From assembly GCF_000427425.1 (NCBI RefSeq), contig NZ_KE386494.1:522545-586544 (forward strand): DNA of 64,000 nt, written 5' to 3'. The stretch comes from Caldanaerobius polysaccharolyticus DSM 13641. Lineage in GTDB: Bacteria > Bacillota > Thermoanaerobacteria > Thermoanaerobacterales > Caldanaerobiaceae. The notes beneath the pieces are model-generated. The model did not search any database. It was given only the letters and a program-made list of their open reading frames with translations, and was not told where the DNA came from. The position numbers and the translations under genes are program-made. Shown here piece after piece: positions 17,352 through 26,344 of this stretch. The stretch's first letter is position 1. Every line of letters begins with the position of its first letter.

Positions 17352-19487
17352 TCACCTGAAAAGCGACACAAAAACTAATGTTATGGTGCTTATGAGCTTA
17401 ATCAACACGTGTAGTGAAGGACCTGCTGTATCTTTAAAAGGATCTCCTACCGTATCACCTACAACTCCTGCCTTGTGGGCATCAGATCTCTTACCACCAT
17501 AATTGCCTAGCTCTATAAACTTCTTGGCATTATCCCAAGCACCACCGCTGTTATTTAAAAACAATGCCATAATCACACCTGCGATAGTTCCAACCATTAA
17601 AAATCCGCCAGCAGCCTCTTTTCCAAGAAGAATACCCACCAAGATAGGCGTAATTACGACTATAAGGCCAGGGACAACCATTTCTTTTAAAGCGCCCTTC
17701 GTGACGATATCTACGCACTTAGCATAGTCAGGCTTAGCTTTGCCTTCCATTATACCCGGAATCTCTTTAAATTGCCTTCTAACCTCAAGGATGACGTACT
17801 GTGCAGCCCTGCCTACAGCGCGTATAGCTGTAGAGCTAAACAGAAATACTATCATAGCGCCTACAAACGCACCTATAAAGACCTCGGGTTTTCCAATATC
17901 TACAGCAAACCAGGACGTAAGCGGTTTGCCCAATATCTTCTTTACCTCATCCAGGTAAGCCGAGAACAGTAAAAAGGTAGCCAGAGCAGCCGAACCCACT
18001 GCGTAACCTTTAGTCAACGCTTTTGTAGTATTGCCACACGCATCCAACCTATCTGTCACAAGCCTTATGCTTTCAGGTGCTCCCGACATCTCGGTGATAC
18101 CGCCTGCATTATCGGTGATAGGCCCAAACGTATCCATAGCTAGTATATATGCCGTAGTGGAAAGCATACCCATCGTGGCAATAGCAGTACCGTAAAGTCC
18201 TGCACTGGAAATACCAGGTAATGCAGCTTCGCCCAGTTTATAGGCGATGAATATTGCCAGTGATATAAACACCACAGGAAGCGCCGTAGATTCCATACCT
18301 ACTGAAACGCCTGTGATTATATTCGTAGCAGGCCCTGTAGTTGAAGCTTTAGATATCTCCTGAACAGGCCTCTTGGTCACAGAGGTATAGTAGTCGGTTA
18401 AAAACACAAATATATAGCTCAATATCACACCCGTGACCGCTGAACCATATAATAACCAGTAATTAACTTCCCTTCCATCAGAAAGCTTACCTGACAGCAT
18501 GGACTTTACCACAAACACGAGAACAATTAAATTTATTATCGTGGTCACTAAATAACCTTTGTTCAAGGCCTTCATGGGGTCTTTGGACTCATCCTTTGCA
18601 TTTACAAAAAATATCCCTATTATAGATGCAATTATACCTATAGCACGGGCTACAAGAGGAAACAAAATGCCTTTCCACCCAAATATAGGATACAAAGCTA
18701 CGCCCAGGATCATAGCGCCTATGTTCTCAGCGGCCGTAGATTCAAAAAGGTCCGCACCTCTTCCCGCGCAATCCCCTACGTTATCTCCTACCAAGTCCGC
18801 TACAACAGCAGGATTCCTGGGATCATCTTCTGGAATGCCGGCTTCTACCTTTCCTACTAAATCCGCACCTACATCAGCCGCCTTGGTGTATATACCTCCT
18901 CCCAGCTGTGCAAACAGCGCCACAAAAGACGCTCCAAAACCAAAACCCACAATCAAAGAAGGAGCTTCTTTTATGAGGGATTCATTACCCGACATCCCAC
19001 CGTAAAGCAAGAACAGTGTAGCAACTCCTAAAAGCGATAAGGCAGTAACCGCAAGCCCCGTAACAGCTCCACCCCTCAACGCTATCTGAAGGGCTTTATT
19101 CAATCCAGACCTGGCACCGGCTGCAGCTCTTATATTTGAGTTAACAGCCATATACATGCCTATGTAACCAGACACAGCCGAACATATGGCGCCCATAATA
19201 AACGCAAAGCCTATACGCCATGCGAAATCGCTTGCCACATCGCTACCTTGAGAGAGATGGCCAAAATAATTGGCAATAACAATTATCAGCGCCACTATCA
19301 CAGCCAATCCACCTATGGTCTTGTATTGCCTATTCAGGAAAGCCATAGCACCCTCTCTTATAGCGCCAGCAATCTCCTGCATTTTTTCATTGCCCTTTTC
19401 CTGGGCAAAGATAAATCTGATCAGGCCACATATAACCAAAATTGCTATAACTATAACACCGTAAATTAAAGCAAGATAAGTACCCAA
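17352..19487 (-). CDS. hppA: Membrane-bound ion-translocating pyrophosphatase, K+-independent H+ type by sequence
   Basis: Integral membrane pump with about 16 helices that couples PPi hydrolysis to ion export. The substrate site DVGADLVGKVEAG...EDDPRNPAVVADLVGDNVGDCAGRGADLFES is intact. In the segment GNTTKALTKGYAVGSAAL a Lys (about residue 489) occupies the position that is Ala in K+-dependent enzymes. An Ala-to-Lys change there is known to remove K+ dependence, and known Na+ pumps are K+-dependent, so a K+-independent H+ pump is inferred. The TTG at 19487 has GGAG 9 bases upstream; TTG and GTG codons a few codons earlier are too close to the site. It is monocistronic, with its own promoter and terminator. 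Confidence 0.93.
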   Translation of the reverse strand: MGTYLALIYGVIVIAILVICGLIRFIFAQEKGNEKMQEIAGAIREGAMAFLNRQYKTIGGLAVIVALIIVIANYFGHLSQGSDVASDFAWRIGFAFIMGAICSAVSGYIGMYMAVNSNIRAAAGARSGLNKALQIALRGGAVTGLAVTALSLLGVATLFLLYGGMSGNESLIKEAPSLIVGFGFGASFVALFAQLGGGIYTKAADVGADLVGKVEAGIPEDDPRNPAVVADLVGDNVGDCAGRGADLFESTAAENIGAMILGVALYPIFGWKGILFPLVARAIGIIASIIGIFFVNAKDESKDPMKALNKGYLVTTIINLIVLVFVVKSMLSGKLSDGREVNYWLLYGSAVTGVILSYIFVFLTDYYTSVTKRPVQEISKASTTGPATNIITGVSVGMESTALPVVFISLAIFIAYKLGEAALPGISSAGLYGTAIATMGMLSTTAYILAMDTFGPITDNAGGITEMSGAPESIRLVTDRLDACGNTTKALTKGYAVGSAALATFLLFSAYLDEVKKILGKPLTSWFAVDIGKPEVFIGAFVGAMIVFLFSSTAIRAVGRAAQYVILEVRRQFKEIPGIMEGKAKPDYAKCVDIVTKGALKEMVVPGLIVVITPILVGILLGKEAAGGFLMVGTIAGVIMALFLNNSGGAWDNAKKFIELGNYGGKRSDAHKAGVVGDTVGDPFKDTAGPSLHVLIKLISTITLVFVSLFR

Positions 19488-19522
19488 TGACACCAACTCC
19501 TTTAATTATTGTATGTTGCTAC

Positions 19523-19560
19523 TGATTTTGATGCAAAACCCTTTCTTTACACCAAAATCA
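19523..19560 (-). other. Stem-loop in the hppA leader
   Basis: In the roughly 70-base leader between the hppA promoter and its start codon, TGATTTTGGTG and CATCAAAATCA can form an 11 bp stem (one G-T pair) with a 16-base loop. No T-tract follows, so it is not a terminator. It may stabilise the message or be a protein site. It matches no riboswitch I know. Confidence 0.45.
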
Positions 19561-19572
19561 AACCCATTTTAT

Positions 19573-19601
19573 ATTATAGTAAAATACTGATATTTAGTAA
19601 A
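19573..19601 (-). promoter_or_regulatory. Promoter for hppA
   Basis: On the minus strand TTTACT, 17 bases, TATAAT. Predicted start near 19566, about 75 bases upstream of the hppA start codon. Confidence 0.7.
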
Positions 19602-19666
19602 ACGCTTTATTTTTTTATAAGCAGCACTTTTCAGAACAAAAAGGACTATTTTCTCTTTTACTCTCT

Positions 19667-20386
19667 CTATTTCTCATTAAATCTCGATTTTAAACATCTT
19701 TTAAATTTTTCTACTGATGTGTTTACAATCAGGTCTTCAGGAACCTCTGCTTCTCTTATGACCTCATAAGCCTTGTCAAACCTACCTATATCAAAAGCTA
19801 TATGAGCATCGCTGCCAAGGGACAGCATAACTCCATAATCTCGAGCCAGCCGTGCAATATTCAGACAATTTTCATAACTACCTTTTCGACTGCCCATAAA
19901 CGTGCCGTTGTTGATTTCTAAAATCTTACCGTACTTTTTAGCGGCGTTTACTACAGCTTCCTGATCAATGGGATATCTGGGATTGCCCGGATGAGCAATG
20001 ATGTTAACATAAGGATTTTTTATAGCATTTATCATCGCTTCCGTGTTCTCTTCCACGCTACCACCTGGATAGCATATCTCGTGAAGGCTGGCGATCACCA
20101 CATCCAGTTTTTCAAGGTATTTTTCAGATAGGTCAAGCTTTCCATCGTATCCCATTATATTGGCTTCAACACCCTTTAAAATCTCCACACCGTAAATATT
20201 GTCTGGAATCACCCTTAAGTTACCGAAAAAATACTCATGAGGTCCTCCTGGCATAGCAGGACCGTGTTCAGTGATGCATATAAGCTCAAGGCCCTTGTCG
20301 GAGGCTACTTTAGCCATTTCTATAACAGTGCTGTAAGCATGGCCTCCTGCTATAGTATGGCTGTGCGTATCCAATACAAACTTCAA
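19667..20386 (-). CDS. PHP-domain phosphatase (YcdX-like)
   Basis: A 239-residue stand-alone PHP protein, a trinuclear-metal phosphoesterase fold. Metal-ligand motifs are clear: DTHSHTIAGGHAYST at the start, ITEHGP, KGVEAN, ASLHE, AHPGNPRYP and SLGSDAH. These fit the YcdX group of probable phosphatases with unknown natural substrate. The start is TTG at 20386, with a weak GGGTGAT upstream, and lies 6 bases after the hprK stop. It ends the FHA-ftsW-pbpA-uvrC-hprK run. Confidence 0.87.
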   Translation of the reverse strand: MKFVLDTHSHTIAGGHAYSTVIEMAKVASDKGLELICITEHGPAMPGGPHEYFFGNLRVIPDNIYGVEILKGVEANIMGYDGKLDLSEKYLEKLDVVIASLHEICYPGGSVEENTEAMINAIKNPYVNIIAHPGNPRYPIDQEAVVNAAKKYGKILEINNGTFMGSRKGSYENCLNIARLARDYGVMLSLGSDAHIAFDIGRFDKAYEVIREAEVPEDLIVNTSVEKFKRCLKSRFNEK

Positions 20387-20392
20387 ACCCTA

Positions 20393-21322
20393 TCACCCTT
20401 CCTTTCCGCTCTCTATTTGCTGCAAAAGTCGCTTATTTAATTCCTGGGCGGCATTGTAGCCCATGGACTTCTGCCTATGATTCATGGCCGCCACTTCCAT
20501 TATTATAGCCAGGTTTCTACCAGGCCTTACGGGTATGGTGAGTTTTGGAAGGTTTATGCCCATGATTTCCATGTACTCGTCCTCAAGGCCCAACCTGTCA
20601 TAGTATTTTCCTTCCTGCCATTCTTCCAGTTGTACCACCATGTCTATCTCTTTGCTGTTTCTTATGGCGCCGACGCCGTATAGATTTTTAACATCTAGTA
20701 TGCCGATACCCCTGATCTCTATAAAATGCCTTATCAATTCAGGAGCAGCACCTATTAGGGTATTCTCACCAACTTTCTTTATCTCTACAGCATCATCTGC
20801 CACCAGGCGATGACCCCTTTTCACCAGCTCCAATGCCGTCTCGCTTTTACCGATGCCGCTTTCGCCTAAAAGAAGCATGCCCAATCCGTACACGTCCACC
20901 AATACTCCGTGGAGTGTTATCCTCGGCGCCAGTTCTTCATTTAAGTAGTTGATCAACCTGTTTATAAATTTAGTGGACTCCTGACTTGTCCTCAGGAGAT
21001 ACCTCCCATATTTTTTAGCAGCGCTCACTATTTCAGGCCTTATTTCCAGCCCTCTTGTTACCACAAGACATGGTATATCGTAGCTGAAAAACTTATCAGC
21101 CCTTTCTTTTTTCAATTCATCGCTTAAAGACGCAAAAAAAGACGTTTCAACCATACCCATAACCTGTACGCGCTCATAAGCGAAATGCTTATAATAGCCG
21201 TCTAACTGCAATCCCGGCCTGTTTACATCTATTGTCGTTATGGGGATGCTGTCTTTTCCTTCCACGATGATCTCCAGTTCCAGGTCTTTTATCATTTTTT
21301 CCACAGTTATACTAATCGACAA
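20393..21322 (-). CDS. hprK: HPr kinase/phosphorylase
   Basis: Bifunctional enzyme that phosphorylates and dephosphorylates Ser46 of HPr, controlling CcpA-dependent carbon regulation. The 309 residues contain the P-loop LLLGESGIGKSETALEL, VADDAVEI and the C-terminal EIRGIGILDVKNLYG signature followed by PVRPGRNLAIIMEVAA. The TTG start has AAGGGGG 6 bases upstream and overlaps the uvrC end by about 11 bases. Its target HPr is encoded in the same window at 9731. Confidence 0.95.
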   Translation of the reverse strand: MSISITVEKMIKDLELEIIVEGKDSIPITTIDVNRPGLQLDGYYKHFAYERVQVMGMVETSFFASLSDELKKERADKFFSYDIPCLVVTRGLEIRPEIVSAAKKYGRYLLRTSQESTKFINRLINYLNEELAPRITLHGVLVDVYGLGMLLLGESGIGKSETALELVKRGHRLVADDAVEIKKVGENTLIGAAPELIRHFIEIRGIGILDVKNLYGVGAIRNSKEIDMVVQLEEWQEGKYYDRLGLEDEYMEIMGINLPKLTIPVRPGRNLAIIMEVAAMNHRQKSMGYNAAQELNKRLLQQIESGKEG

Positions 21323-23186
21323 TTTGATCCCCCTTGTCCTTTTGGCCTCCGCTGTGAAAAAACTCGTAAATGGAAAGGGCTACTTTGCTATTTATGCCTT
21401 CAACCTTTTTAAGATCATCCAGCGAGGCATTTTTTATATCTTCAATAGAGCCAAAATGTTTCAAAAGGGCCTTTTTACGGGCTTCTCCTACCCCTATTAT
21501 ATCATCTAAAACAGATTTTGTAACGGACTTACTGCGCAAGATCCTGTGATATGCAATAGCAAACCTGTGGGCTTCTTCCTGTATCTTAGCTACCAGCCTA
21601 AAAGCCCGCGAAGTCATCGACATGCTGATTTCCCCGCCTCTATATATCAACCCTCTGGTCCTGTGCTTATCGTCTTTTACCATGCCACATACTGGTATAT
21701 CAATATTCATATCTCTCATCACATCAAGGGCAGCATTCACATGGCCCTGGCCACCGTCAATTAATATGAGGTCAGGCATCCGCGAAAATTTATCATCGTC
21801 TTGTCTTCTGGCGTGCTCAAACCTCCTGAACAGCACCTCTTGCATGCTGCTGTAATCGTCAGGACCTACTACAGTCTTTATTTTAAATCGCCTGTAATCC
21901 TCCTTCCTAGGTTTACCATTTTCAAACACCACCATTGAGGCAACTGATTCGCTTCCTTGGACGTTGGAAACATCATAAGCCTCTATCCTATAAGGTGCAG
22001 CGTCAAGCCCTAGCATATCTGCCAATTCCAAGGAAGCTTTATCAGTAACCGCATTGTTCTGTTTTTTGTCTAAAGCAGCAAGGTCCATTGCTTTCTCAAG
22101 GGTATCTTCTGCGTTGTTTTTCACCATTTTAACTAAATCCAATTTTTCCCCTCTCTTAGGAACAAAAACCCTCACTTTAGATCCCTTAATATCGGAAAGC
22201 CATTGAGACAATACCTCTTCCTCTCCTGTCTCACACATCAACAATATTTCTTCAGGTATAAAAGATAAACCCGAATAATACTGTTTGAGAAAACCGGCCA
22301 TTATTTCACTATCGTCCAAATGTTCTGTGTTTTTTAAAATATGGCTATCTCTATCTATGAGTTTACCTTTTCTTATGAAAAATACCTGCACACATACCCT
22401 GTCCCCCTTGCGCGCCAGAGCCACCACATCTACGTCGCCCATATCCAGCTTTAAAACCCTTTGCTTTTCCATGAGTTTTTCTATAGCGGATATCTGATCT
22501 CTTAACCTGGCAGCCCTCTCAAAATCTAAATTATCTGAAGCTGCTTTCATCTCTTGTTTCAAAATATCGATAAGCTTATCCTGCTTCCCGTCTAAAAACA
22601 TGCTCACATCGTGACAAATCCTACGGTATTCTTCATAAGATATCTTTCCTGTGCAAGGCGCCGAGCATTTCCCTATGTGGTAATAAAGGCATTCCCTCAT
22701 TTTGCCTTTCTTTTTGTCTACATCCACATTGCACGACCTTATAGGGAACATCTTTCTTATTACGTCTATGGTTTCTCTTACCGCATAAGCGCTGGAATAA
22801 GGCCCATAGTATTTAGAGCCATCTTTAACCACTTTCCTGGTAAACATTATCCTGGGATACTTCTCATTGGTGATTCTTATATAGGGGTAGTTTTTATCAT
22901 CCCTGAGCAGTATATTGTACTTGGGCTTGTTCTCTTTTATTAGATTGCACTCCAGTATAAGGGCCTCCAATTCCGATGCGGTTATTATATACTCAAAATC
23001 GGCGATATTGTTAACCATTGCACGCACTTTTGGCGACTGATTTTTGCTGTTCTGAAAATACTGCCTTACCCTGTTTTTAAGAGAAATTGCCTTGCCCACG
23101 TATATTATCTCATTTTTGTCGTTTTTCATTATATAAACACCTGGTTTTTCAGGCAATGCTTTTAACTTCTGCTGCAAATCCTTCAT
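21312..23186 (-). CDS. uvrC: UvrABC excision nuclease subunit C
   Basis: Makes both incisions in nucleotide excision repair. The 624-residue protein has the N-terminal GIY-YIG nuclease (KPGVYIMKNDKNEIIYVGKA), a UVR motif at about residue 205 (DNLDFERAARLRDQI), the RNase H-like C-terminal nuclease (YDVSNVQGSESVASMVVF ... LILIDGGQGHVNAA) and a terminal HhH pair (IIGVGEARKKALLKHFGS). Start ATG with AGGTGATGAC before it. It lies between pbpA (4-base gap) and hprK. Confidence 0.96.
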   Translation of the reverse strand: MKDLQQKLKALPEKPGVYIMKNDKNEIIYVGKAISLKNRVRQYFQNSKNQSPKVRAMVNNIADFEYIITASELEALILECNLIKENKPKYNILLRDDKNYPYIRITNEKYPRIMFTRKVVKDGSKYYGPYSSAYAVRETIDVIRKMFPIRSCNVDVDKKKGKMRECLYYHIGKCSAPCTGKISYEEYRRICHDVSMFLDGKQDKLIDILKQEMKAASDNLDFERAARLRDQISAIEKLMEKQRVLKLDMGDVDVVALARKGDRVCVQVFFIRKGKLIDRDSHILKNTEHLDDSEIMAGFLKQYYSGLSFIPEEILLMCETGEEEVLSQWLSDIKGSKVRVFVPKRGEKLDLVKMVKNNAEDTLEKAMDLAALDKKQNNAVTDKASLELADMLGLDAAPYRIEAYDVSNVQGSESVASMVVFENGKPRKEDYRRFKIKTVVGPDDYSSMQEVLFRRFEHARRQDDDKFSRMPDLILIDGGQGHVNAALDVMRDMNIDIPVCGMVKDDKHRTRGLIYRGGEISMSMTSRAFRLVAKIQEEAHRFAIAYHRILRSKSVTKSVLDDIIGVGEARKKALLKHFGSIEDIKNASLDDLKKVEGINSKVALSIYEFFHSGGQKDKGDQIVD

Positions 23187-23190
23187 GTCA

Positions 23191-24606
23191 TCACCTCCCG
23201 AGATACGCCGATATCACATCTCTCGCAATGGGCGCCGCAGTAATGCCACCTGTACCGCCTTCTTCCACCAGCACGGCGACAGCTATCCTTGGGTCGTCAG
23301 CAGGAGCAAAACCTACAAACCACGCGTTGTCTCTATCTTTACCTGTCTGAGCCGTTCCCGTCTTCCCCGCAACCTGTACGCCTGATATGGCCGCGGCGGT
23401 TCCTGTACCGCTGTTTACAACGGATACCATCATGTCCTTTATAGCAGCGGCGATTGCCGGCGAAACTGGCGTCAGAAAGCTCCTTGGCGAAGCACTCTGG
23501 ACCACTTTGCCGTCAGGGCTTATCACCTCTGATACCATATACGGTTGCATCATAATGCCATTATTGGCTATGGCAGAGGTTATCATAGCCATCATAATAG
23601 GGGTAACCTGAACCTTTCCCTGCCCAATGGATCTCTCTGCAAGCTCCACATTATCTGACAACAGCTTAAAAGGTGGAAATGTGCTTTTGGATACAGGCAG
23701 GTCAAAATCTAATTCATTATTGAAACCAAAAGCTTCTGCCATTTTGATCATATCGCTTTTGCCTACCTCAAGCCCTATCTTTACAAAAGTAGAATTGCAC
23801 GAAACCCTGAAAGCATCGCGCAAATTTAAAGATCCATGGGCTTCGCCCTGGTAATCCGATATCTTTCTTCCATCGACTATTACATATCCCTTGCAATTGT
23901 AAATTTTATCATTAATCCCAGAAACGTACTTGATCGCTGCGCTGGCTGTCACTATTTTGAATGTAGAACCAGGGGCATACAAACCATTTAACGCCCTGTT
24001 CAATAGCGGACTATTGGGATCGCTGTTCAACTGTTTCCAATCGCGGTCAATGGTATTAGGGTCAAAGGTTGGTTTTGACACCAAAGCCAAAACAGCGCCA
24101 GTTTTCGGATCCATGGCTACCACTGCGCCTTTATAGTCGCCCAGCGCATTGTACGCTACTCTTTGGAGTTTGCCGTCTATGGTCAACCTCAAGTTATCGC
24201 CGATCTTGCTCTTGCCCAGTATTTCTGAGCGCAGCACGTCCACAGGTTTATTGCTCCCTAAACCTAGTAAAGCCCTGTTATAATAAGCTTCTAGTCCCGC
24301 GCTTCCATATTGAACGCTTCTGTAGCCTACTATAGGCGAAAAGATCTTTCCATCAGGGTACACGACATTCCAGTAACCATTGCCGTCTTTAGAACTGTAT
24401 GCCAATACCTGACCGTTTCTGTCGATGATACTTCCTTTCTTGACCTTGCGCTCTTCCATCAACGCCCGAGTATTGTACGGATTTGACAACAGACTGGGAG
24501 CATATGAAATCTCAAAATAGGTCATGTACACCACAAGAGACAAAAGCATAAGCGACAATATCCCAAAAACCACTTTTATACTTCTATTGGTCCTATTGGT
24601 GTTCAA
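23191..24606 (-). CDS. pbpA: Penicillin-binding protein, PbpA/PBP2-like transpeptidase
   Basis: Class B-type peptidoglycan transpeptidase anchored by an N-terminal helix (VVFGILSLMLLSLVVYMTYF). The penicillin-binding domain has all three motifs: PGSTFKIV (active serine), SCNST, and KTGTAQTG. At about 470 residues it is short, matching the Clostridial and Actinobacterial PbpA group that pairs with an adjacent FtsW/RodA. The TTG at 24606 has AGGTGA 5 bases upstream; a GTG at 24615 with a poorer site is the alternative. It overlaps the ftsW end, so the glycosyltransferase and transpeptidase are coupled. Confidence 0.92.
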   Translation of the reverse strand: MNTNRTNRSIKVVFGILSLMLLSLVVYMTYFEISYAPSLLSNPYNTRALMEERKVKKGSIIDRNGQVLAYSSKDGNGYWNVVYPDGKIFSPIVGYRSVQYGSAGLEAYYNRALLGLGSNKPVDVLRSEILGKSKIGDNLRLTIDGKLQRVAYNALGDYKGAVVAMDPKTGAVLALVSKPTFDPNTIDRDWKQLNSDPNSPLLNRALNGLYAPGSTFKIVTASAAIKYVSGINDKIYNCKGYVIVDGRKISDYQGEAHGSLNLRDAFRVSCNSTFVKIGLEVGKSDMIKMAEAFGFNNELDFDLPVSKSTFPPFKLLSDNVELAERSIGQGKVQVTPIMMAMITSAIANNGIMMQPYMVSEVISPDGKVVQSASPRSFLTPVSPAIAAAIKDMMVSVVNSGTGTAAAISGVQVAGKTGTAQTGKDRDNAWFVGFAPADDPRIAVAVLVEEGGTGGITAAPIARDVISAYLGR

Positions 24607-25816
24607 TGCTATCACCTATTCTCTCTGAAACTGACTTGAGTATCCCAAGTAAAATAAAGCTCATGACAATAGAACTTCCTCCATAGCTTATAAATGGCAG
24701 TGTAACTCCTGTGAGGGGAATAAACTTTATCACGCCACCTATAATGGTAAACACCTGTATGCTGAACATAGCCGTAAGGCCCACGGTTACCAATTTATCC
24801 ACAATGTCCTCACACCTTAAAGATATCCTCATGCCCCTGTACAGTATCAAAAAGTACATGATTATAATAGCGGCTGCCCCCAAAAAACCCATTTCCTCGC
24901 ATATGGCAGAGAAGATAAAATCGGTGTATACGGCAGGAATCAATTCAGGGTGTCCAAGGCCAAGGCCGGTACCCAGATACCCCCCTGAAGATATGGCAAG
25001 CAGAGATTGGACGATCTGATATCCCTTACCTGGCACATCTATCCATGGATTTAACCATGCATCGATTCTGATCCTGACGTGGTCAAATATATAAAAACTC
25101 ATCAGGCCCCCTATTCCCAAAGCCATAAACCCTATAGCGGCGTAAAGCCAATTGGATGTAGCCACGTACACCATGACCAACCCCGTGAGGAAAAATATCA
25201 AAGCAGATCCTAGGTCCTTCTGCAACATCAAAAAAAGTACCAGTAAAAGTGTAATGCCAAAAGCAAATAGCACCTGCCTTTTCCCTTTTTTCTCGGCTAG
25301 AAAATTTGACATAAACAATACGTACAACAGCTTTACAAACTCCGAAGGCTGAAATGTAACTCTACCTATGCTGAGCCAATTGGTAGATCCGCCCACTTCT
25401 TTGCCGAACACAAGGGTTACAATAAGCATGGCAAACCCCGCCACTATATAACCAAAGTAATACCTGTTGACCTTATCGGTAAATCTATACAAGTAAGCAG
25501 TTATTATAAACAAAAGCATGCCAGATGCCACCCATACAATCTGCTTTATCGCCAAGTTGGGTTGCAGGCGGTATATTATTATAAGCCCTATTTCGGACAG
25601 AAAAGCGCTTATTAGAAACAGCACCACATCCCCCTCGGGCATGAGGTATTTTATGAGAATGTAAACCATGGAAAAGACAAAATCAAATATCAGCGCTATA
25701 TACAGAGGCTCTGTCCTGACAGGTATTTTATATATAGAAAGCAGAGAAAAAGCAATAAAACTCATGATGTATATTAAATAAAAAAGTCTCCTATACACTC
25801 TCTCCTGTATTTCCAT
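24593..25816 (-). CDS. FtsW/RodA/SpoVE-family peptidoglycan glycosyltransferase
   Basis: SEDS-family membrane protein that polymerises lipid II. The 407 residues carry about ten membrane helices. Signature stretches are VTFQPSEFVKLLYVLF, LQKDLGSALIFF, IDAWLNPW, SGGYLGTGLGLGHPELIPAVYTDFIF (given in parts: YLGTGLGLG and TDFIFSAICEEMGF) and LTGVTLPFISYGGSSIV near the end. Paired with the class B PBP downstream and an FHA protein upstream, a set also known from Actinobacteria (fhaB-rodA-pbpA). Whether it serves division, elongation or sporulation cannot be decided from the sequence. Confidence 0.92.
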   Translation of the reverse strand: MEIQERVYRRLFYLIYIMSFIAFSLLSIYKIPVRTEPLYIALIFDFVFSMVYILIKYLMPEGDVVLFLISAFLSEIGLIIIYRLQPNLAIKQIVWVASGMLLFIITAYLYRFTDKVNRYYFGYIVAGFAMLIVTLVFGKEVGGSTNWLSIGRVTFQPSEFVKLLYVLFMSNFLAEKKGKRQVLFAFGITLLLVLFLMLQKDLGSALIFFLTGLVMVYVATSNWLYAAIGFMALGIGGLMSFYIFDHVRIRIDAWLNPWIDVPGKGYQIVQSLLAISSGGYLGTGLGLGHPELIPAVYTDFIFSAICEEMGFLGAAAIIIMYFLILYRGMRISLRCEDIVDKLVTVGLTAMFSIQVFTIIGGVIKFIPLTGVTLPFISYGGSSIVMSFILLGILKSVSERIGDSIEHQ

Positions 25817-25828
25817 CCTATTCTCTCC

Positions 25829-26260
25829 TCATCTTCTATCAAAGTGCTCGCTAAACCTGAAATCTTCATTGGCGATAGAAATTATATCGCCGGATTTTAA
25901 CCTTACAGGCTTCTTAATCCTCCTTCCATTTACAAAAGTCCCATTAGTGCTTTTGAGATCGTCTACCCAAAATTTTCCGCCTTTTTTGTAGATCTGAGCA
26001 TGTTTACTGGACACGTATTCGTTTTTTAAAATCACATCGCAATCGTCAGCCCGCCCGATGGTTGTCACATTGTACAGAGTGTAATTCTCAAAAGGAGGCT
26101 TTAAAGAGGCTATGCGAGCCGTTGTCTCTACATTTCTTATATCCTTTTTGCTCCTATCGCCTCTTATATCCATGTACAACAGCTTGAGCACATTGTACAA
26201 AAAATAGTATATTATAATTATAAATACAAATCTCAATACCCACGCAATAAAATTATACAT
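25829..26260 (-). CDS. FHA-domain membrane protein
   Basis: A 143-residue protein with one N-terminal membrane helix (WVLRFVFIIIIYYFLYNVLKL) and a C-terminal forkhead-associated domain that would bind phosphothreonine. FHA hallmarks are TTIGRADDCDV, SSKHAQIY and LKSTNGTFVNGRRI. The ATG at 26260 (MYNFIAWVL) is chosen because GAGGTGA is upstream; the frame is open to 26329 but that region holds the promoter. It begins the FHA-ftsW-pbpA transcript and probably links Ser/Thr kinase signalling to the cell-wall pair. Confidence 0.9.
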   Translation of the reverse strand: MYNFIAWVLRFVFIIIIYYFLYNVLKLLYMDIRGDRSKKDIRNVETTARIASLKPPFENYTLYNVTTIGRADDCDVILKNEYVSSKHAQIYKKGGKFWVDDLKSTNGTFVNGRRIKKPVRLKSGDIISIANEDFRFSEHFDRR

Positions 26261-26288
26261 ACCTTCACCTCTATGGATTTCTGGGTAT

Positions 26289-26297
26289 ATTATATCA
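26289..26297 (-). promoter_or_regulatory. Extended -10 promoter for FHA-ftsW-pbpA-uvrC-hprK
   Basis: On the minus strand TGATATAAT gives a full extended -10. No good -35 is seen at 16-18 bases. Start near 26282, 22 bases before the FHA gene and just after the uvrA terminator. Confidence 0.55.
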
Positions 26298-26312
26298 CAA
26301 ATACCTTTTACC

Positions 26313-26344
26313 CATAAAAATAAAAGCACAACTCATGTGCTTTT
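26313..26344 (-). terminator. Intrinsic terminator of uvrA
   Basis: Minus-strand AAAAGCACA and TGTGCTTTT pair perfectly around a 5-base loop, followed by ATTTTTAT. The stem begins within the uvrA stop codon region. Confidence 0.85.

Noticed and set aside
19500-19610. Riboswitch in the hppA leader
   Set aside because: Leader is too short and holds only one stem; no known aptamer motif.
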